This document shows positions 8,803-17,734 of a stretch of 64,000 nt of DNA, one piece after another. This DNA is from Micromonospora sp. M71_S20. GTDB lineage: Bacteria; Actinomycetota; Actinomycetes; Mycobacteriales; Micromonosporaceae. Numbering within the stretch: the first letter of the stretch is position 1; each line of letters opens with the position of its first letter. The stretch lies in the NCBI RefSeq assembly GCF_003664255.1, contig NZ_RCCV01000001.1, forward strand, positions 4,650,001 to 4,714,000. Direction: 5' to 3'. A model generated the notes under the pieces. It did not search any database and was not told the origin of the DNA. It was given only the letters and a program-made list of their open reading frames with translations. A program made the position numbers and the translations under genes.

Positions 8803-9413
8803 GGGATGGGCTGGTCCTGCTCCTCGAAAGCCACGGCTTCACCCTCGCCGCGGCCGTCGGCGACGGGCCGGCACTGCGCGCCGCCCTGGCCCGGCACCGA
8901 CCCGACGTCGCCATCGTCGACGTACGGCTGCCGCCGACCTTCACCGACGAGGGCCTCCAGGCGGCACTGGCCGCCCGGCGTGACATCCCCGGCCTGCCGG
9001 TGCTGGTGCTGTCCCAGCACGTCGAGCAGCTCTACGCCCGGGAACTACTGGCCGACGGGGCCGGTGCCGTCGGCTATCTGCTCAAGGACCGGGTCCTGAA
9101 CGCGGACCAGTTCATCGACGCCGTACGCCGGGTCGCGTCGGGCGGCACCGCGATGGATCCCGAGGTGATCGCCAAGCTGCTGACGGCCGGCGGCACCGCC
9201 TCGCCCCTGGCGCGCCTCACGCCGCGCGAGCGGGAGGTCCTCGAACTCATGGCCCAGGGGCGTTCCAACGCCGCCATCTCGCAGCGGCTGTTCCTCAGCG
9301 AGAGTGCCGTGGGCAAACACACCGCGAGCATCTTCGACAAGCTGCGTCTCCCTCCGTCATCCGACGACAACCGCCGCGTCCTCGCCGTCCTCGCGTATCT
9401 CAACAACGCCTGA
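8766..9413 (+). CDS. NarL/LuxR-family response regulator
   Basis: 215 residues. The GTG at 8766 lies 37 bases inside the kinase gene and follows a GGAG at 8757. The receiver domain begins RVVLAEDLHILRDGL, with phosphoacceptor Asp52 in VAIVDVRLPP and Lys in YLLKDRV near residue 105. The C-terminal LuxR helix-turn-helix is LTPREREVLELMAQGRSNAAI followed by LSESAVGKHTASIFDKLRL. The long overlap means tight translational coupling with the kinase. The likely target is the intergenic region 6746-6876 in front of the divergent exporter genes (inference). Confidence 0.93.
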   Translation: MRVVLAEDLHILRDGLVLLLESHGFTLAAAVGDGPALRAALARHRPDVAIVDVRLPPTFTDEGLQAALAARRDIPGLPVLVLSQHVEQLYARELLADGAGAVGYLLKDRVLNADQFIDAVRRVASGGTAMDPEVIAKLLTAGGTASPLARLTPREREVLELMAQGRSNAAISQRLFLSESAVGKHTASIFDKLRLPPSSDDNRRVLAVLAYLNNA

Positions 9414-9466
9414 TCCCGGATACGCGACCGCACGGCCTCGCCGCCACCGATCTCGGCAATACGGCC

Positions 9467-10273
9467 TCAGGCGAGCTGCTCCAGCGTCCGAGTGATGTTG
9501 TGCTCGACGATGGCGAGCATGCCGGCCCGGTCCGGGAAGTCGCCGTCGAGCAGCCGCAGCGGGCCCGCCACCAGGGACAGGTGCGTCGCGAGCCGGCAGA
9601 GGCGCATCCGGTTGCCGTCGAGGCCGTCGACGGCCAGCGCCGCATAGGCGTCGCCGAAGCGCAGTTCGAGGAAGGCGTGCTCCCACTCCACGTCGAGGAA
9701 CACCGCGCCCTCGATGTCGACGAGCACCGGACGGTCCCGCTCGTCGACCAGCACGTGGTCCGGGCCGAGTTCGCCGTGGATCAGGCCGTACCGGGAGCGG
9801 GGTGTCACGGCGGCGCACCGCTCGGCCAGGGCGTCGGCGAGACGGTCCCGCACGGCGGCGATCCGCTCGACCCGGGCGGCGGCCTCGGTCAGGTCCCGCA
9901 GCGCCCGGTCGAGCACGATCCGCTCCACCGGCCGCCCGGGCGTCGGCCCGTCGAGGCCCGGGCGGCCGTACCGGTCGCGGCGGCGGGCGTGCATGCTCCG
10001 GACGGCGTCGCCGAGCCGGGCCAGCACCACCCCGGCGCGTCGCGGGTCGCGCCGGCGCAGGTCCTGCAGCGTGCCGCCCCGGACGTCCTGCACCACCGCC
10101 ACCTCGCCGGGCAGCAGGCCCGCGGTGGGGGCGAGCAGCAGCCGGGGCACCCGTACCCCGGCGGCGGTGAACTCCCGGTGCGCCGCGGCGAACAGCCCCG
10201 CCCCGGTGGCGTGCCCGAACGGGTCGTCGCGTTCCGGTGCCACCCGCGCCGACCCCACCCGCGCCCCACCCAC
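9467..10273 (-). CDS. Aminoglycoside-phosphotransferase-like protein lacking most of the N-lobe
   Basis: 268 residues, last gene of operon A. The C-lobe of the APH/choline-kinase fold is clear: RYGLIHGELGPDHVLVD (residues 161-177) corresponds to the Brenner loop and LVDIEGA (184-190) to the metal-binding motif. Two key positions differ from the usual HGDxxxxN: Glu168 is in place of the catalytic Asp and His173 is in place of the Asn. The protein begins about where the N-lobe should already be half complete, and there is no in-frame start further upstream (only 30 bases separate it from the ATP-grasp gene). It may therefore be a truncated or repurposed kinase. No substrate can be assigned; in this operon it could phosphorylate a biosynthetic intermediate or be a remnant. 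Confidence 0.75.
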   Translation of the reverse strand: MGGARVGSARVAPERDDPFGHATGAGLFAAAHREFTAAGVRVPRLLLAPTAGLLPGEVAVVQDVRGGTLQDLRRRDPRRAGVVLARLGDAVRSMHARRRDRYGRPGLDGPTPGRPVERIVLDRALRDLTEAAARVERIAAVRDRLADALAERCAAVTPRSRYGLIHGELGPDHVLVDERDRPVLVDIEGAVFLDVEWEHAFLELRFGDAYAALAVDGLDGNRMRLCRLATHLSLVAGPLRLLDGDFPDRAGMLAIVEHNITRTLEQLA

Positions 10274-10303
10274 CCGAAGATCATGCCTGACCGAACCCGC
10301 CCC

Positions 10304-11662
10304 TCAGGGGGTGGTCAGAAGGCCGGAGAGGAGGACGCCGCGGGCCAGGTTGAGCACTCCGTCGCAGCCGGGGAAGCCCGTACGGATGCAGGCGCCGGCG
10401 GGCCGGCGGCCGAACAGGTACGGGGCGATGCTGTACGGCACCTCGGCGGCGACCGTCTCTCCGGTTTCGATGTGCACGAAGTCCAGCGGCACGTCGTCGG
10501 CCTTCACGTACTCCTGGAGGATGAAGCCGCCCCGCCCGACGGCGCGGGTCAGCCCGTCCCGCCACGCGTCGGCGTCGGTCTCCCGGCCGATCAGCACGTC
10601 CACCCCGGCGGAGCCGTCGGCCGGCTTCGCCACCAGGCCGGCCCGCTCGGCCACCGCCCGGTCGAGCAGTTGCGTCGTCAGCGACCAGGTACGCGGCACG
10701 TACCGGTGCACCAGGTCCCGATCGGCGGCCGGCAGCGTGTCGGCGTCCTCCCACAGCCAGGCAAAGGCGCGCTTGTTGGCGACCAGCCAGGCCGCCGCCG
10801 ACACCCACATCGGCACCGTGCCCGCCGCCAGCGCCGCCTCCAGGGCGTCGACCCCGGCGCTCGGGGTGACCCGGTTGGGCACGAAGAGCCGGAACACCCC
10901 GTCGACCGGCGCCCCGCCGGCGACCAGCCGCTTCCGGTCGTCGAGCGTGACCTGGGAGACCGGCGCGATGACCAGGTCCATGCCGCTCGCGGCGGCCCGC
11001 TCGACCACCGGCGACAGCAGCCGGATGAACCGTTGCGGGTCGTCGAGACCGGGGTACTCGGCGTCGAAGTCGACAAGCATGGCTACGCGGGCGCCCTCGG
11101 GCAGGCCGAGGCCGGCGCGGATCGCGGCGAAGCGCCGGTCCACCGCCGAGGGCGCCGCCGCCAGCCGGACCCGGTCGGTGAGGCCGGTCCGCCGGTAGAC
11201 GTCGACGAAGCGGCGCACGGTGGTGTCGGCGTCGAACGCCCCGCCGAGGCTGCTGTCGATGTTGTACTCGACGAACCGGGGCACCCCGTCGCAGAGCAGC
11301 ACGTCCGGGCGGAAGGCGTCCAGCAGCGCCTCGGTCAGCGGCTCGTCGTCGTCGAGCAGCCGGGTCTCGCCGTCGGCGACGTCCAGCAGCCGGCGCAGCT
11401 CCCCCGCCGTGCCGGCCCGCCGCCGGCACGCCTCGAAGAGGAGCTGCGCGAGGCGGTCGGCGACGGCGTTGAGCACGCCCAGCGAGGTCTCGTCCATCAC
11501 CGGCGGCCGGGCCAGGCGCCACTGCTCGTTGTACGTGGCGCGGCCGTCGAAGACCTCGCGCCAGGACCCGGCCCCGGCGGCCACCATTTCGGCGCGCACC
11601 GGCGCGGGCAGGTCGAGCCACGCCCGCGCGGCGGAGGGCCAGCGGTAGTCGACGTCGTCCAT
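10304..11662 (-). CDS. Circularly permuted ATP-grasp-type ligase (glutathionylspermidine-synthase-like)
   Basis: 452 residues. RFVEYNIDSSLGGAFDAD (residues 129-146) resembles the Glu-x-Asn nucleotide/metal motif. GLVAKPADGSAGVDVLIG (342-359) resembles the Lys and Gly-rich loop, and FILQEYVKADDVPLDF follows. The order of these elements is that of the permuted ATP-grasp enzymes rather than of classical D-Ala-D-Ala ligases. Members make amide or peptide bonds through acyl-phosphate intermediates. The ATG abuts the stop of the E1-beta gene, with the ribosome binding site (GGAGGGA) inside that gene's end. In operon A it may condense an aromatic acid with an amine or amino acid; this is inference from fold and position only. 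Confidence 0.72.
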   Translation of the reverse strand: MDDVDYRWPSAARAWLDLPAPVRAEMVAAGAGSWREVFDGRATYNEQWRLARPPVMDETSLGVLNAVADRLAQLLFEACRRRAGTAGELRRLLDVADGETRLLDDDEPLTEALLDAFRPDVLLCDGVPRFVEYNIDSSLGGAFDADTTVRRFVDVYRRTGLTDRVRLAAAPSAVDRRFAAIRAGLGLPEGARVAMLVDFDAEYPGLDDPQRFIRLLSPVVERAAASGMDLVIAPVSQVTLDDRKRLVAGGAPVDGVFRLFVPNRVTPSAGVDALEAALAAGTVPMWVSAAAWLVANKRAFAWLWEDADTLPAADRDLVHRYVPRTWSLTTQLLDRAVAERAGLVAKPADGSAGVDVLIGRETDADAWRDGLTRAVGRGGFILQEYVKADDVPLDFVHIETGETVAAEVPYSIAPYLFGRRPAGACIRTGFPGCDGVLNLARGVLLSGLLTTP

Positions 11663-12634
11663 TCATCCCTCCTTCATGACGTGTCCGATGGCGGCCCGCA
11701 GCTGCTCGCGGCTGGGCTGCACGGCCCGGTCCAGCGCCGGGGCGAACGGCAGCACCGCGCCGTCGGGGCGGGTGACCCGCCGTGGCGGCGCGACCAGCCG
11801 CACCCGCTCGACCACGGTCGCGATGATCTCCCCGGCGATGCCGCAGGAGCGGTTGGAGTCGTCCACCACCACCAGCCGCCCGGTGCGGGCCACCGAGGCG
11901 GCGAGGCCGTCCCAGTCGAACGGGTAGAGCGTGCGTGGGTCCAACACCTCCACCGACACCTGGTCGGCCAGCTCCTCGGCGACGGCGAGGGCGTCGTGCA
12001 CCAGGTGTCCGACCGCGACCACGGTCACGTCGTCGCCGGGCCGGTGCACCCGGGCGCGGCCCAGCGGCACCGGGGCGAGCGCGGCGAGGTCGACGTCGGC
12101 GCGGACGTCCAGCGCCCCGGCCGGGGCGAAGACCACCACCGGGTCGTCGCACCGCACCGCCGACACCAGCAGGCCGTACGCGTCGGCGGGGGTGGCCGGC
12201 ACGACCGTGGTCACCCCGACGTGGGCGAAGAGACTGTACGGGTGGTCGGAGTGCTGCCCCGCCCAGCCCGTCCGGGAGCCGGAGCCCGGCACCAGGTAGG
12301 TGACGGGCACGGCGCACTGCCCGCCGGTCATCAGCGGGAATTTGTGCGCGTGGTTGACGACCTGCTCGAAGACCAGGAACAGCAGCGACGGGATCTGGAA
12401 CTCCACCACCGGCCGCATCCCGGCCAGGGCCGCCCCCGTGGCGAAGCTGGTGAACGCCTGCTCCGACAGCGGGGTGTCGAGCACCCGGTCGGGGCCGAAC
12501 CGCTTGACCAGCCCGGCGGTGACGTTCGAGGCGGCCACCCGGATGTCCTCGCCGAGCAGGAACACCGACTCGTCGCGGGCCAACTCGTCGGCGAGCGCCC
12601 GGGTGAGCGCCTTGCGGTAGGACAGTCTGGGCAT
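11663..12634 (-). CDS. 2-oxoacid dehydrogenase E1 component, beta subunit (TPP-dependent)
   Basis: 323 residues with the transketolase-pyrimidine fold. SYRKALTRALADELARDESV opens the protein, LLGEDI follows near residue 29, and TPLSEQAFTSFATGAALAGM near residue 65 is the usual E1-beta core. The C-terminal transketolase domain contains SVEVLDPRTLYPFDWD. It follows E1-alpha directly (TAG then ATG, no gap), as expected for heterotetrameric branched-chain or aryl-pyruvate dehydrogenases. No E2 or E3 gene is in the operon. The neighbouring hydroxymandelate-synthase-like gene suggests that an aryl 2-oxoacid is the substrate (inference), comparable to the E1-type PglB/PglC pair proposed for phenylglycine formation in pristinamycin biosynthesis. 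Confidence 0.92.
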   Translation of the reverse strand: MPRLSYRKALTRALADELARDESVFLLGEDIRVAASNVTAGLVKRFGPDRVLDTPLSEQAFTSFATGAALAGMRPVVEFQIPSLLFLVFEQVVNHAHKFPLMTGGQCAVPVTYLVPGSGSRTGWAGQHSDHPYSLFAHVGVTTVVPATPADAYGLLVSAVRCDDPVVVFAPAGALDVRADVDLAALAPVPLGRARVHRPGDDVTVVAVGHLVHDALAVAEELADQVSVEVLDPRTLYPFDWDGLAASVARTGRLVVVDDSNRSCGIAGEIIATVVERVRLVAPPRRVTRPDGAVLPFAPALDRAVQPSREQLRAAIGHVMKEG

Positions 12635-13606
12635 CTAGCCACCTCCGGTGCGGGCGGTCAGGCCGCTGGCGTACAGGTGTGCCAGGGCGTCGGCCGGGTC
12701 CGGCTCCGCGCTGGCGAGCGCGAACCGCACGGCCGCCGCCAGCGTCGACTCCACCTCGGCGTCCACGTCGGCCCGCACGGCGGCGGGCAGCCGGGCGCCC
12801 TGGATGTCCACCGGGTCGCGGGAACGGCCCCGGGCCACCTCGTCGGGCGGGCGGTAGTCGAGGCGTACCGCGTGCTCGAAGGTGTGGTGGGCGTCGAACC
12901 GGTAGGTCAGCGCCTCGATCAGCTCGGGGCCGCCGCCGGCGCGCATCCGGTCGACGGCGGCGCTCGCGGCGCCGCGTACCGCCTCGGGGTCCTGGCCGTC
13001 CACGACGGCGGCCGGGATGCCGAAGGCGGCGGCCCGGCCGGGGATGCTGCCGGCGACCGCGCCCGCGACGGGCATGGTGGTGGCGTAGCCGTTGTTCTCG
13101 CAGACGAACAGCACCGGCACCCGCCACAGCGCGGCCAGGTTGAACGCCTCCAGCAGCATCCCCTCGTTGACGGCGCCGTCGCCGAAGAAGCTCACCCCGA
13201 CGACGTCGTCGCCCCAGCGGCGGCGCGCCCAGACCGCGCCGGTGACGATCGCCCCGGACGCGCCGACGATGGCGTTGGCGCCGAGCACGCCGACGCCGAA
13301 GTCGGCGGCGTGCATCGAGCCGCCCCGGCCGGCGTTGAGGCCGGTGACCCGGCCGCACAGCTCGGCCATCATCCGGGCCGGGTCGGCGCCCTTGGCGAGC
13401 ACGTGCCCGTGCCCCCGGTGGGTGCCGGCGACCAGGTCGGCGGGGCGCAGCGCGGCGCACACCCCGGCGGCGATCCCCTCCTGCCCGAGGTACGGGTGGA
13501 TGCCGCCGACGACGTGCCCGGAGCGGACCAGCTCGATGGCCCGCTCCTCGAAGCGGCGGATCAGCCGGACCGTCCGGTAGAGCCGGACCGGGTCGGTGCC
13601 CGTCAC
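12635..13606 (-). CDS. 2-oxoacid dehydrogenase E1 component, alpha subunit (TPP-dependent)
   Basis: 323 residues from the GTG at 13606, which overlaps the stop of the DUF3050 gene (GTGA). The TPP-binding motif is complete: GDGAVNEG begins at residue 142 and ends in CENN at 169-172. The upstream [15 protein letters not shown] (61-75) and [11 protein letters not shown] (94-104) segments are characteristic of E1-alpha. With the beta subunit it should decarboxylate a 2-oxoacid and transfer the acyl group to a lipoyl E2 or another acceptor. The acceptor is not encoded nearby, so the complex may borrow a housekeeping E2/E3 or release its product differently. Confidence 0.92.
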   Translation of the reverse strand: MTGTDPVRLYRTVRLIRRFEERAIELVRSGHVVGGIHPYLGQEGIAAGVCAALRPADLVAGTHRGHGHVLAKGADPARMMAELCGRVTGLNAGRGGSMHAADFGVGVLGANAIVGASGAIVTGAVWARRRWGDDVVGVSFFGDGAVNEGMLLEAFNLAALWRVPVLFVCENNGYATTMPVAGAVAGSIPGRAAAFGIPAAVVDGQDPEAVRGAASAAVDRMRAGGGPELIEALTYRFDAHHTFEHAVRLDYRPPDEVARGRSRDPVDIQGARLPAAVRADVDAEVESTLAAAVRFALASAEPDPADALAHLYASGLTARTGGG

Positions 13607-14400
13607 CGCGCGCGCCCCTCCTCGACGGCGGCGAGGATGTCGTCCCAGAGCCGGGCGCGGGCGGCGAGCGCGGTGTTGACGGTGTCCGCGCACTCCTGCC
13701 ACCTGGCGTCGTCGTCGCCGCACAGGTCGGCGAGCATCTGCATCGCCATCGGGGTGTGCTGCTCGCCGTCGACCTCGATGTGCCGTTCCAGGTAGTCGAC
13801 GAACGTGTGCAGCCGCCGGCTGCGCTCGTTGACGGCCACGACCTGGGTGAACATGTCGGGGATCAGGTCTTCCCGGCCGAAGGCGAAGGCGGCGGCCTGG
13901 CAGTGCACCGGGGTGCTCTCGATGATCCGCCAGGTGGTGCCGGCGAAGGCGGCCGACGGCGCGGGCACCCCGGCGTCGACCAGCGACTCGGCCACCGGCC
14001 GGCCGGCCCGCAGCAGGTCGATCAACTTCTCCACGGCCGTGGTGTCGGCGCCGGCCTCGCGCATGCCCCGCACGTACAGCTCGAAGTGGCTTAGGTAGCC
14101 GTCGCCCAGCTCGTCGCTCTCCTCCACCATCACGATGTCGTTGATCAGCCGGCGGCTGCCCGTGGGCCCGGTCGGGATCCACGGCACGGTGACGCAGGTG
14201 AGCTGCCGCTGCAACGACGTCAGCAGGGACATGAAGTCCCAGACGGCGAAGACGTGGTGCTCCATGAAGGTGACCAGCGCCTCGTGGGTGTCGAGGGCGG
14301 CGTAGAGGGGGTGCCGCACGACCGCCTCGCGGCGCTCGCTCACCGCCTTCTCCAGCCGTTCGATCCCCGGGTGCGTCCTACCCCAGTCGTACCGTGACAT
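13603..14400 (-). CDS. DUF3050 protein, heme-oxygenase-fold (possible di-iron oxidase)
   Basis: 265 residues, mostly helical. Candidate metal ligands are spaced as in heme-oxygenase-like di-iron oxidases: Glu47 and His48/His49 in [12 protein letters not shown], Glu93/Glu94 and Asp96 in [20 protein letters not shown] with His105, then His207, Asp211 and His215 in [17 protein letters not shown]3050 proteins have no settled function; relatives in this fold (for example UndA and BesC) carry out oxidative C-C or C-N cleavage. It lies between a phytanoyl-CoA-dioxygenase-like gene and the E1-alpha gene, one base after the former. An oxidative step on the aromatic acid made upstream is plausible but unproven. 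Confidence 0.8.
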   Translation of the reverse strand: MSRYDWGRTHPGIERLEKAVSERREAVVRHPLYAALDTHEALVTFMEHHVFAVWDFMSLLTSLQRQLTCVTVPWIPTGPTGSRRLINDIVMVEESDELGDGYLSHFELYVRGMREAGADTTAVEKLIDLLRAGRPVAESLVDAGVPAPSAAFAGTTWRIIESTPVHCQAAAFAFGREDLIPDMFTQVVAVNERSRRLHTFVDYLERHIEVDGEQHTPMAMQMLADLCGDDDARWQECADTVNTALAARARLWDDILAAVEEGRAR

Positions 14401-14401
14401 G

Positions 14402-15331
14402 TCAGCCTCCCTGCGGGGCGCGGTGGCGCCAGATGACCGGGCAGTACTCGGGGTCCGCGTAGTCCGGCCGCCCGTCGTCGGTGCGGCGGACCAGCACGTC
14501 GTGGTTGTACGCGGCGAGGCTGCCGTCGGAGAGCGGATACGCCCGCCAGGCGTTGTCGCCGTCCTGCAGGTGCAGCGAGATCGCCCGGCGCGGGCGGCCG
14601 CTGACGTTGGCGCCGCTGCCGTGGTAGGTGCGGCAGTGGTGGAAGCTCATGTGTCCCTTGGGGATCACCATCGGCACCTTGCGGATCTGCGCGCCGTTGT
14701 GGGCCGCGTTCTCGGCGAGCATCTCCTCCAGCTGGTCGCGGTCGCGCTCGGCGAAGTGGCGCACCACCGTGTCGTCGGCCCCGGTCTCCGCCCAGCGGTG
14801 CGAGCCGTCGACCATCGTGATGGTGCCCATCTCCTCGCCGCAGTCGTGGAACGGGATGAACGCGGTGAGCATGTCCTCCGACGACGAGGACGCCCAGTAG
14901 TGCTTGTCGAAGTGCCAGGGCACGATGTTCGACGGCTCGCCCGACACCGGTGGCTTGTGGATCAGCGTGGACTGGAAGACGCGGATCTCGGTGGCCCGGG
15001 CGAGGCGGGCGGCGACCGCGCCGATCAGCGGCTTGCGCAGGATCGCCCCGAGCACGTCGTGCTCGTGGTGGACGTAGTCGTTGTGCCGCTGCACCGGGCC
15101 CTTCGACGGGTCCCAGTAGGCGAGCCTCGGCGGGCGCACCGGCAGGCGGCGGTACCGCTCGCCGGCGTAGTAGCGGTCGGCGGCGGCCGTGAGGGCGTCC
15201 ACCTCGTCGTCGGTGAGCAGCTTCTTCGACAGGTACCAGCCGTGCGCGGCGTAGAACGCCACGTCCTCCTCGGAGGGCAGCAGCGCCTCCTCCTCGGCGG
15301 TCAGCGTCGGCTCGAACTCGGTCGCGGTCAC
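14402..15331 (-). CDS. Phytanoyl-CoA dioxygenase (PhyH) family Fe(II)/2-oxoglutarate oxygenase
   Basis: 309 residues from the GTG at 15331 (overlaps the upstream stop). The facial triad is visible: His140 and Asp142 in PWHFDKHYW, and His237 in [12 protein letters not shown], with Arg248/249 in GRPRRAIS to hold 2-oxoglutarate. Length and motif spacing agree with bacterial PhyH-family hydroxylases and halogenases; Asp142 is retained, so hydroxylation or desaturation rather than halogenation is expected. It is coupled to the hydroxymandelate-synthase-like gene. The substrate may be that enzyme's product or a carrier-bound form of it (inference). Confidence 0.9.
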   Translation of the reverse strand: MTATEFEPTLTAEEEALLPSEEDVAFYAAHGWYLSKKLLTDDEVDALTAAADRYYAGERYRRLPVRPPRLAYWDPSKGPVQRHNDYVHHEHDVLGAILRKPLIGAVAARLARATEIRVFQSTLIHKPPVSGEPSNIVPWHFDKHYWASSSSEDMLTAFIPFHDCGEEMGTITMVDGSHRWAETGADDTVVRHFAERDRDQLEEMLAENAAHNGAQIRKVPMVIPKGHMSFHHCRTYHGSGANVSGRPRRAISLHLQDGDNAWRAYPLSDGSLAAYNHDVLVRRTDDGRPDYADPEYCPVIWRHRAPQGG

Positions 15332-16428
15332 GCCCGCACCTCCTGCGGTGTCGGGGCCGCGACGGTGGTTCCCGCCGCGGCCAGTTCCCGTTCCTTGGCC
15401 TCGTAGAGCGCCTTGATGTTGCCGCTGCCGAAGGTCCGCGCCCCGCGCCGCTCGATCAGCTCCAGGAAGAGCGTGCGGCGCACGTGCATGGACTCGGTGA
15501 AGATCTGCAGCAGCTGACCGCCGTGGTCGCGGTCGACGAGCACGCCGAGGTCGCGCAGCCGCTCCAGCGGCGCGTCCACCGGGCCGACGCGCGCCTCCAG
15601 GGCGTCGTAGTAGCTGGCCGGGGTGCCGGCGAAGCGCACGCCCCGCTCGGCGAGGGCGGCCACGGCGGTGACGATGTCGTCGGTGCGCAGCCCCAGATGC
15701 TGCACCCCGGCGCCGACGTGCTGGTCCAGGAACGCGTCGAGCTGCCCGGGCCGGCGCGAGCGGTCCGGCTCCAGCAGCACCAGGGTCACCCGCCCCGAGC
15801 CGCTCTGCACCACCGTGGAGTTCATCGCCTGCCCGGCGACCTCCACGTGCTCGGTGAAGATCTCCGCGAACCCGAAGACGTCCCGGTAGTGCCGGACGGT
15901 CTCGTCGAGCTGCCCGGGCGGCACGCAGACCGCCAGGTGGTCGATCTCGGCGAGCAGCTTGCCGCCGCCGTCGGAGGGGATCATCTCGATCGCCCCGGGC
16001 AGGAACTCGCCCCGGTCGCCGTGGCGGGACACGAGGCGGTGCCGCACGTCGCCGAAGCCGCCCACCTCGGCGGTCACCACCTCGGTGTCCGCGCCGGTGC
16101 GGGTCGTCGGCGGCGTCACCCCCGCCGCTCCCCGGCGCACCAGTTCGGCGTACGCGCCGGCGGCGTCGTCGACCTCCAGCGCGACCACGGCCACGCCGTC
16201 GCCGTGCCGCTGCACGTACCGCGACGCCGGGTGCCCGGCGGTGAGCCCGGTGGTGAGCACCATCCGGACGTCGCCCTGGCTCAGCAGCAGCGACCGCTGG
16301 TCGGCCAGCCCGGTCTCGGGGCCGCCCTGGCCGAGCAGTTGGAAGCCGACCGCCCGGTCGAAGTAGAAGGCCGCCTGCCGGGCGTCGCCCACGAAGAGTT
16401 CGATGTGGTCTATCCCACGGATGTCCAT
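15328..16428 (-). CDS. hmaS: 4-hydroxymandelate synthase-like dioxygenase (HPPD superfamily)
   Basis: 366 residues with two vicinal-oxygen-chelate domains. Metal ligands are His164 (AEIDHLAV), His244 (GVQHLGL) and Glu323 (LFLELIER). Both 4-hydroxyphenylpyruvate dioxygenase and 4-hydroxymandelate synthase convert 4-hydroxyphenylpyruvate with O2. Three regions resemble the mandelate synthases of glycopeptide producers as I remember them: EPDRSRRPGQLDAFL, the segment after LLQIFTESMH, and TFGSGNIKALYEA, where HPPD normally has GNF..LF. I therefore favour 4-hydroxymandelate formation, but HPPD activity is not excluded. No homogentisate pathway gene is nearby, and the cluster context supports a biosynthetic role. 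RBS AGGGCTGAGG precedes the ATG. Confidence 0.78.
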   Translation of the reverse strand: MDIRGIDHIELFVGDARQAAFYFDRAVGFQLLGQGGPETGLADQRSLLLSQGDVRMVLTTGLTAGHPASRYVQRHGDGVAVVALEVDDAAGAYAELVRRGAAGVTPPTTRTGADTEVVTAEVGGFGDVRHRLVSRHGDRGEFLPGAIEMIPSDGGGKLLAEIDHLAVCVPPGQLDETVRHYRDVFGFAEIFTEHVEVAGQAMNSTVVQSGSGRVTLVLLEPDRSRRPGQLDAFLDQHVGAGVQHLGLRTDDIVTAVAALAERGVRFAGTPASYYDALEARVGPVDAPLERLRDLGVLVDRDHGGQLLQIFTESMHVRRTLFLELIERRGARTFGSGNIKALYEAKERELAAAGTTVAAPTPQEVRA

Positions 16429-16441
16429 GTCCTCAGCCCTT

Positions 16442-17734
16442 TCACGGTTCCCCGTGGTTGCCGTCCGGGCGCGGTCCGCCCGGGATGGTGCGTGGAAAGT
16501 CCCTCGGCCGGGCGGCCCGCGCGAGCAGCAGGCTCACGTTCTGGCCGCCGAAGCCGAAGGAGTTGGTCAGCGCGTATCCGGTGTCCGTCTTCCGCGGCTC
16601 GGCGCGGATGTGGTCCGCCGGGCAGGCCGGGTCCGGGTCGTCGAGGTTGTGCGTCGGCGGCAGCAGGCCCCGGCCGAGCGCCAGCGCGGTGGCCGCCGCC
16701 TCCAGCGCCCCGGAGGCGCCGAGGAGGTGGCCGGTGAGCGCCTTGGTGGAGCTGACCGGCACGCCGCCGGCGCCGAACACCTCGGCCAGCGCGGTCGTCT
16801 CGGCGATGTCGCCGAGCTTCGTGGCGGTGCCGTGCGCGTTGACGTAGCCGACCCGCGCGGCGGGCACGCCGCCGCTGACCAGCGCGCGCCGCATGCACTC
16901 CGCCGCGCCGGCGCCGTCCGGCCGCGGGGCGGTCGGGTGGTACGCGTCGGTGTTCACCCCGTACCCGGCGACCTCGGCGTAGCCGGCGGCGCCCCGGGCG
17001 GCGGCGTGCTCGGCGCGTTCGAGCACGAGCAGGGCCGCGCCCTCGGCGAGGACGAAGCCGTTGCGGCGGGCGTCGAACGGCCGGCTCGCCGCGGTCGGGT
17101 CGGCCCAGCCCCGGGCGAGCGCCCGGGCGTTGCCGAAGGTGTCGGCGAAGGTGGGGAACAGCGGCGCCTCGCTGGCCCCGCAGAGCACCACGTCGGCCTC
17201 CCCGGCGCGGATCAGCCGCACCGCGTCGGCGATCGACTGGGCGCCGGAGGCGCAGGCGGTGCCGACCGACGAGGTGTAGCCGCGGATGCCGTGGCGGATG
17301 GCGATCCGGGCCGACGGCATGTTCGGCAGGATGCCGGTGAGCAGGTACGGGCTGACCGCCGCCCGGCCGCGCTCGGCGCGGGCCAGCACCTGCGCCTCCA
17401 GGGTGGCCATCCCGCCGACGCCGCCGACGATCACCCCGATCCGGCCCGGGTCCACGTCCCGGCCCACCTCGATGCCGGCGTCGGCGAGGGCGTCGGCGGC
17501 GGCGAGCAGGGCGAGCACCACGACCCGGTCCAGCACCCTGGTCTCCGGCCCGGTGGCGACCGTGCGGGGATCGACGTCGGGTAGCACGCCGGCCACCTCC
17601 AGCGACCCGGCCGCCGGGTGCCCGGCCGGCGGCCGGGTCAGCCCGGACCGGCCGTCGCAGAGCGCGTCGAAGGTGGCGTCGACGCCCCGTCCGACGGGGG
17701 TGAACAGCCCCATCCCGGTGATGACGGCGGTCAT
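16442..17734 (-). CDS. Beta-ketoacyl synthase (FabF/type II PKS-like), intact active site
   Basis: 430 residues. The catalytic residues are Cys161 (SSVGTACASGAQ), His301 (YVNAHGTATKLGD) and His336 (STKALTGHLLGASG), and the C-terminal NSFGFGGQN loop is present, so it should be a working elongating condensing enzyme. Its ATG overlaps the upstream ligase stop (ATGA). It is not part of the KS-alpha/CLF pair in operon B and groups with the two ACPs and the altered ketosynthase of operon A. The arrangement recalls aryl-polyene-type clusters, but no ketoreductase or dehydratase is present. Confidence 0.92.
   Translation of the reverse strand: MTAVITGMGLFTPVGRGVDATFDALCDGRSGLTRPPAGHPAAGSLEVAGVLPDVDPRTVATGPETRVLDRVVVLALLAAADALADAGIEVGRDVDPGRIGVIVGGVGGMATLEAQVLARAERGRAAVSPYLLTGILPNMPSARIAIRHGIRGYTSSVGTACASGAQSIADAVRLIRAGEADVVLCGASEAPLFPTFADTFGNARALARGWADPTAASRPFDARRNGFVLAEGAALLVLERAEHAAARGAAGYAEVAGYGVNTDAYHPTAPRPDGAGAAECMRRALVSGGVPAARVGYVNAHGTATKLGDIAETTALAEVFGAGGVPVSSTKALTGHLLGASGALEAAATALALGRGLLPPTHNLDDPDPACPADHIRAEPRKTDTGYALTNSFGFGGQNVSLLLARAARPRDFPRTIPGGPRPDGNHGEP

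Noticed and set aside
10281..13460. A very long open frame in an alternative phase of the minus strand across the E1 and ATP-grasp genes
   Set aside because: Its translation is almost only Arg, Gly, Pro and Ala with no domain. It is a by-product of the high GC content; the real genes in the other phases have complete motifs and coupled starts.
9500..13795. A 1431-residue open frame on the plus strand
   Set aside because: It is antisense to six genes with clear families, and its composition (His/Arg/Gly/Pro) is that of a complement-strand artefact.
15328..16428. Naming the gene hppD for tyrosine degradation
   Set aside because: The C-terminal segments fit 4-hydroxymandelate synthase better, no homogentisate gene is near and the gene is embedded in a biosynthetic operon. 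Activity is still untested.
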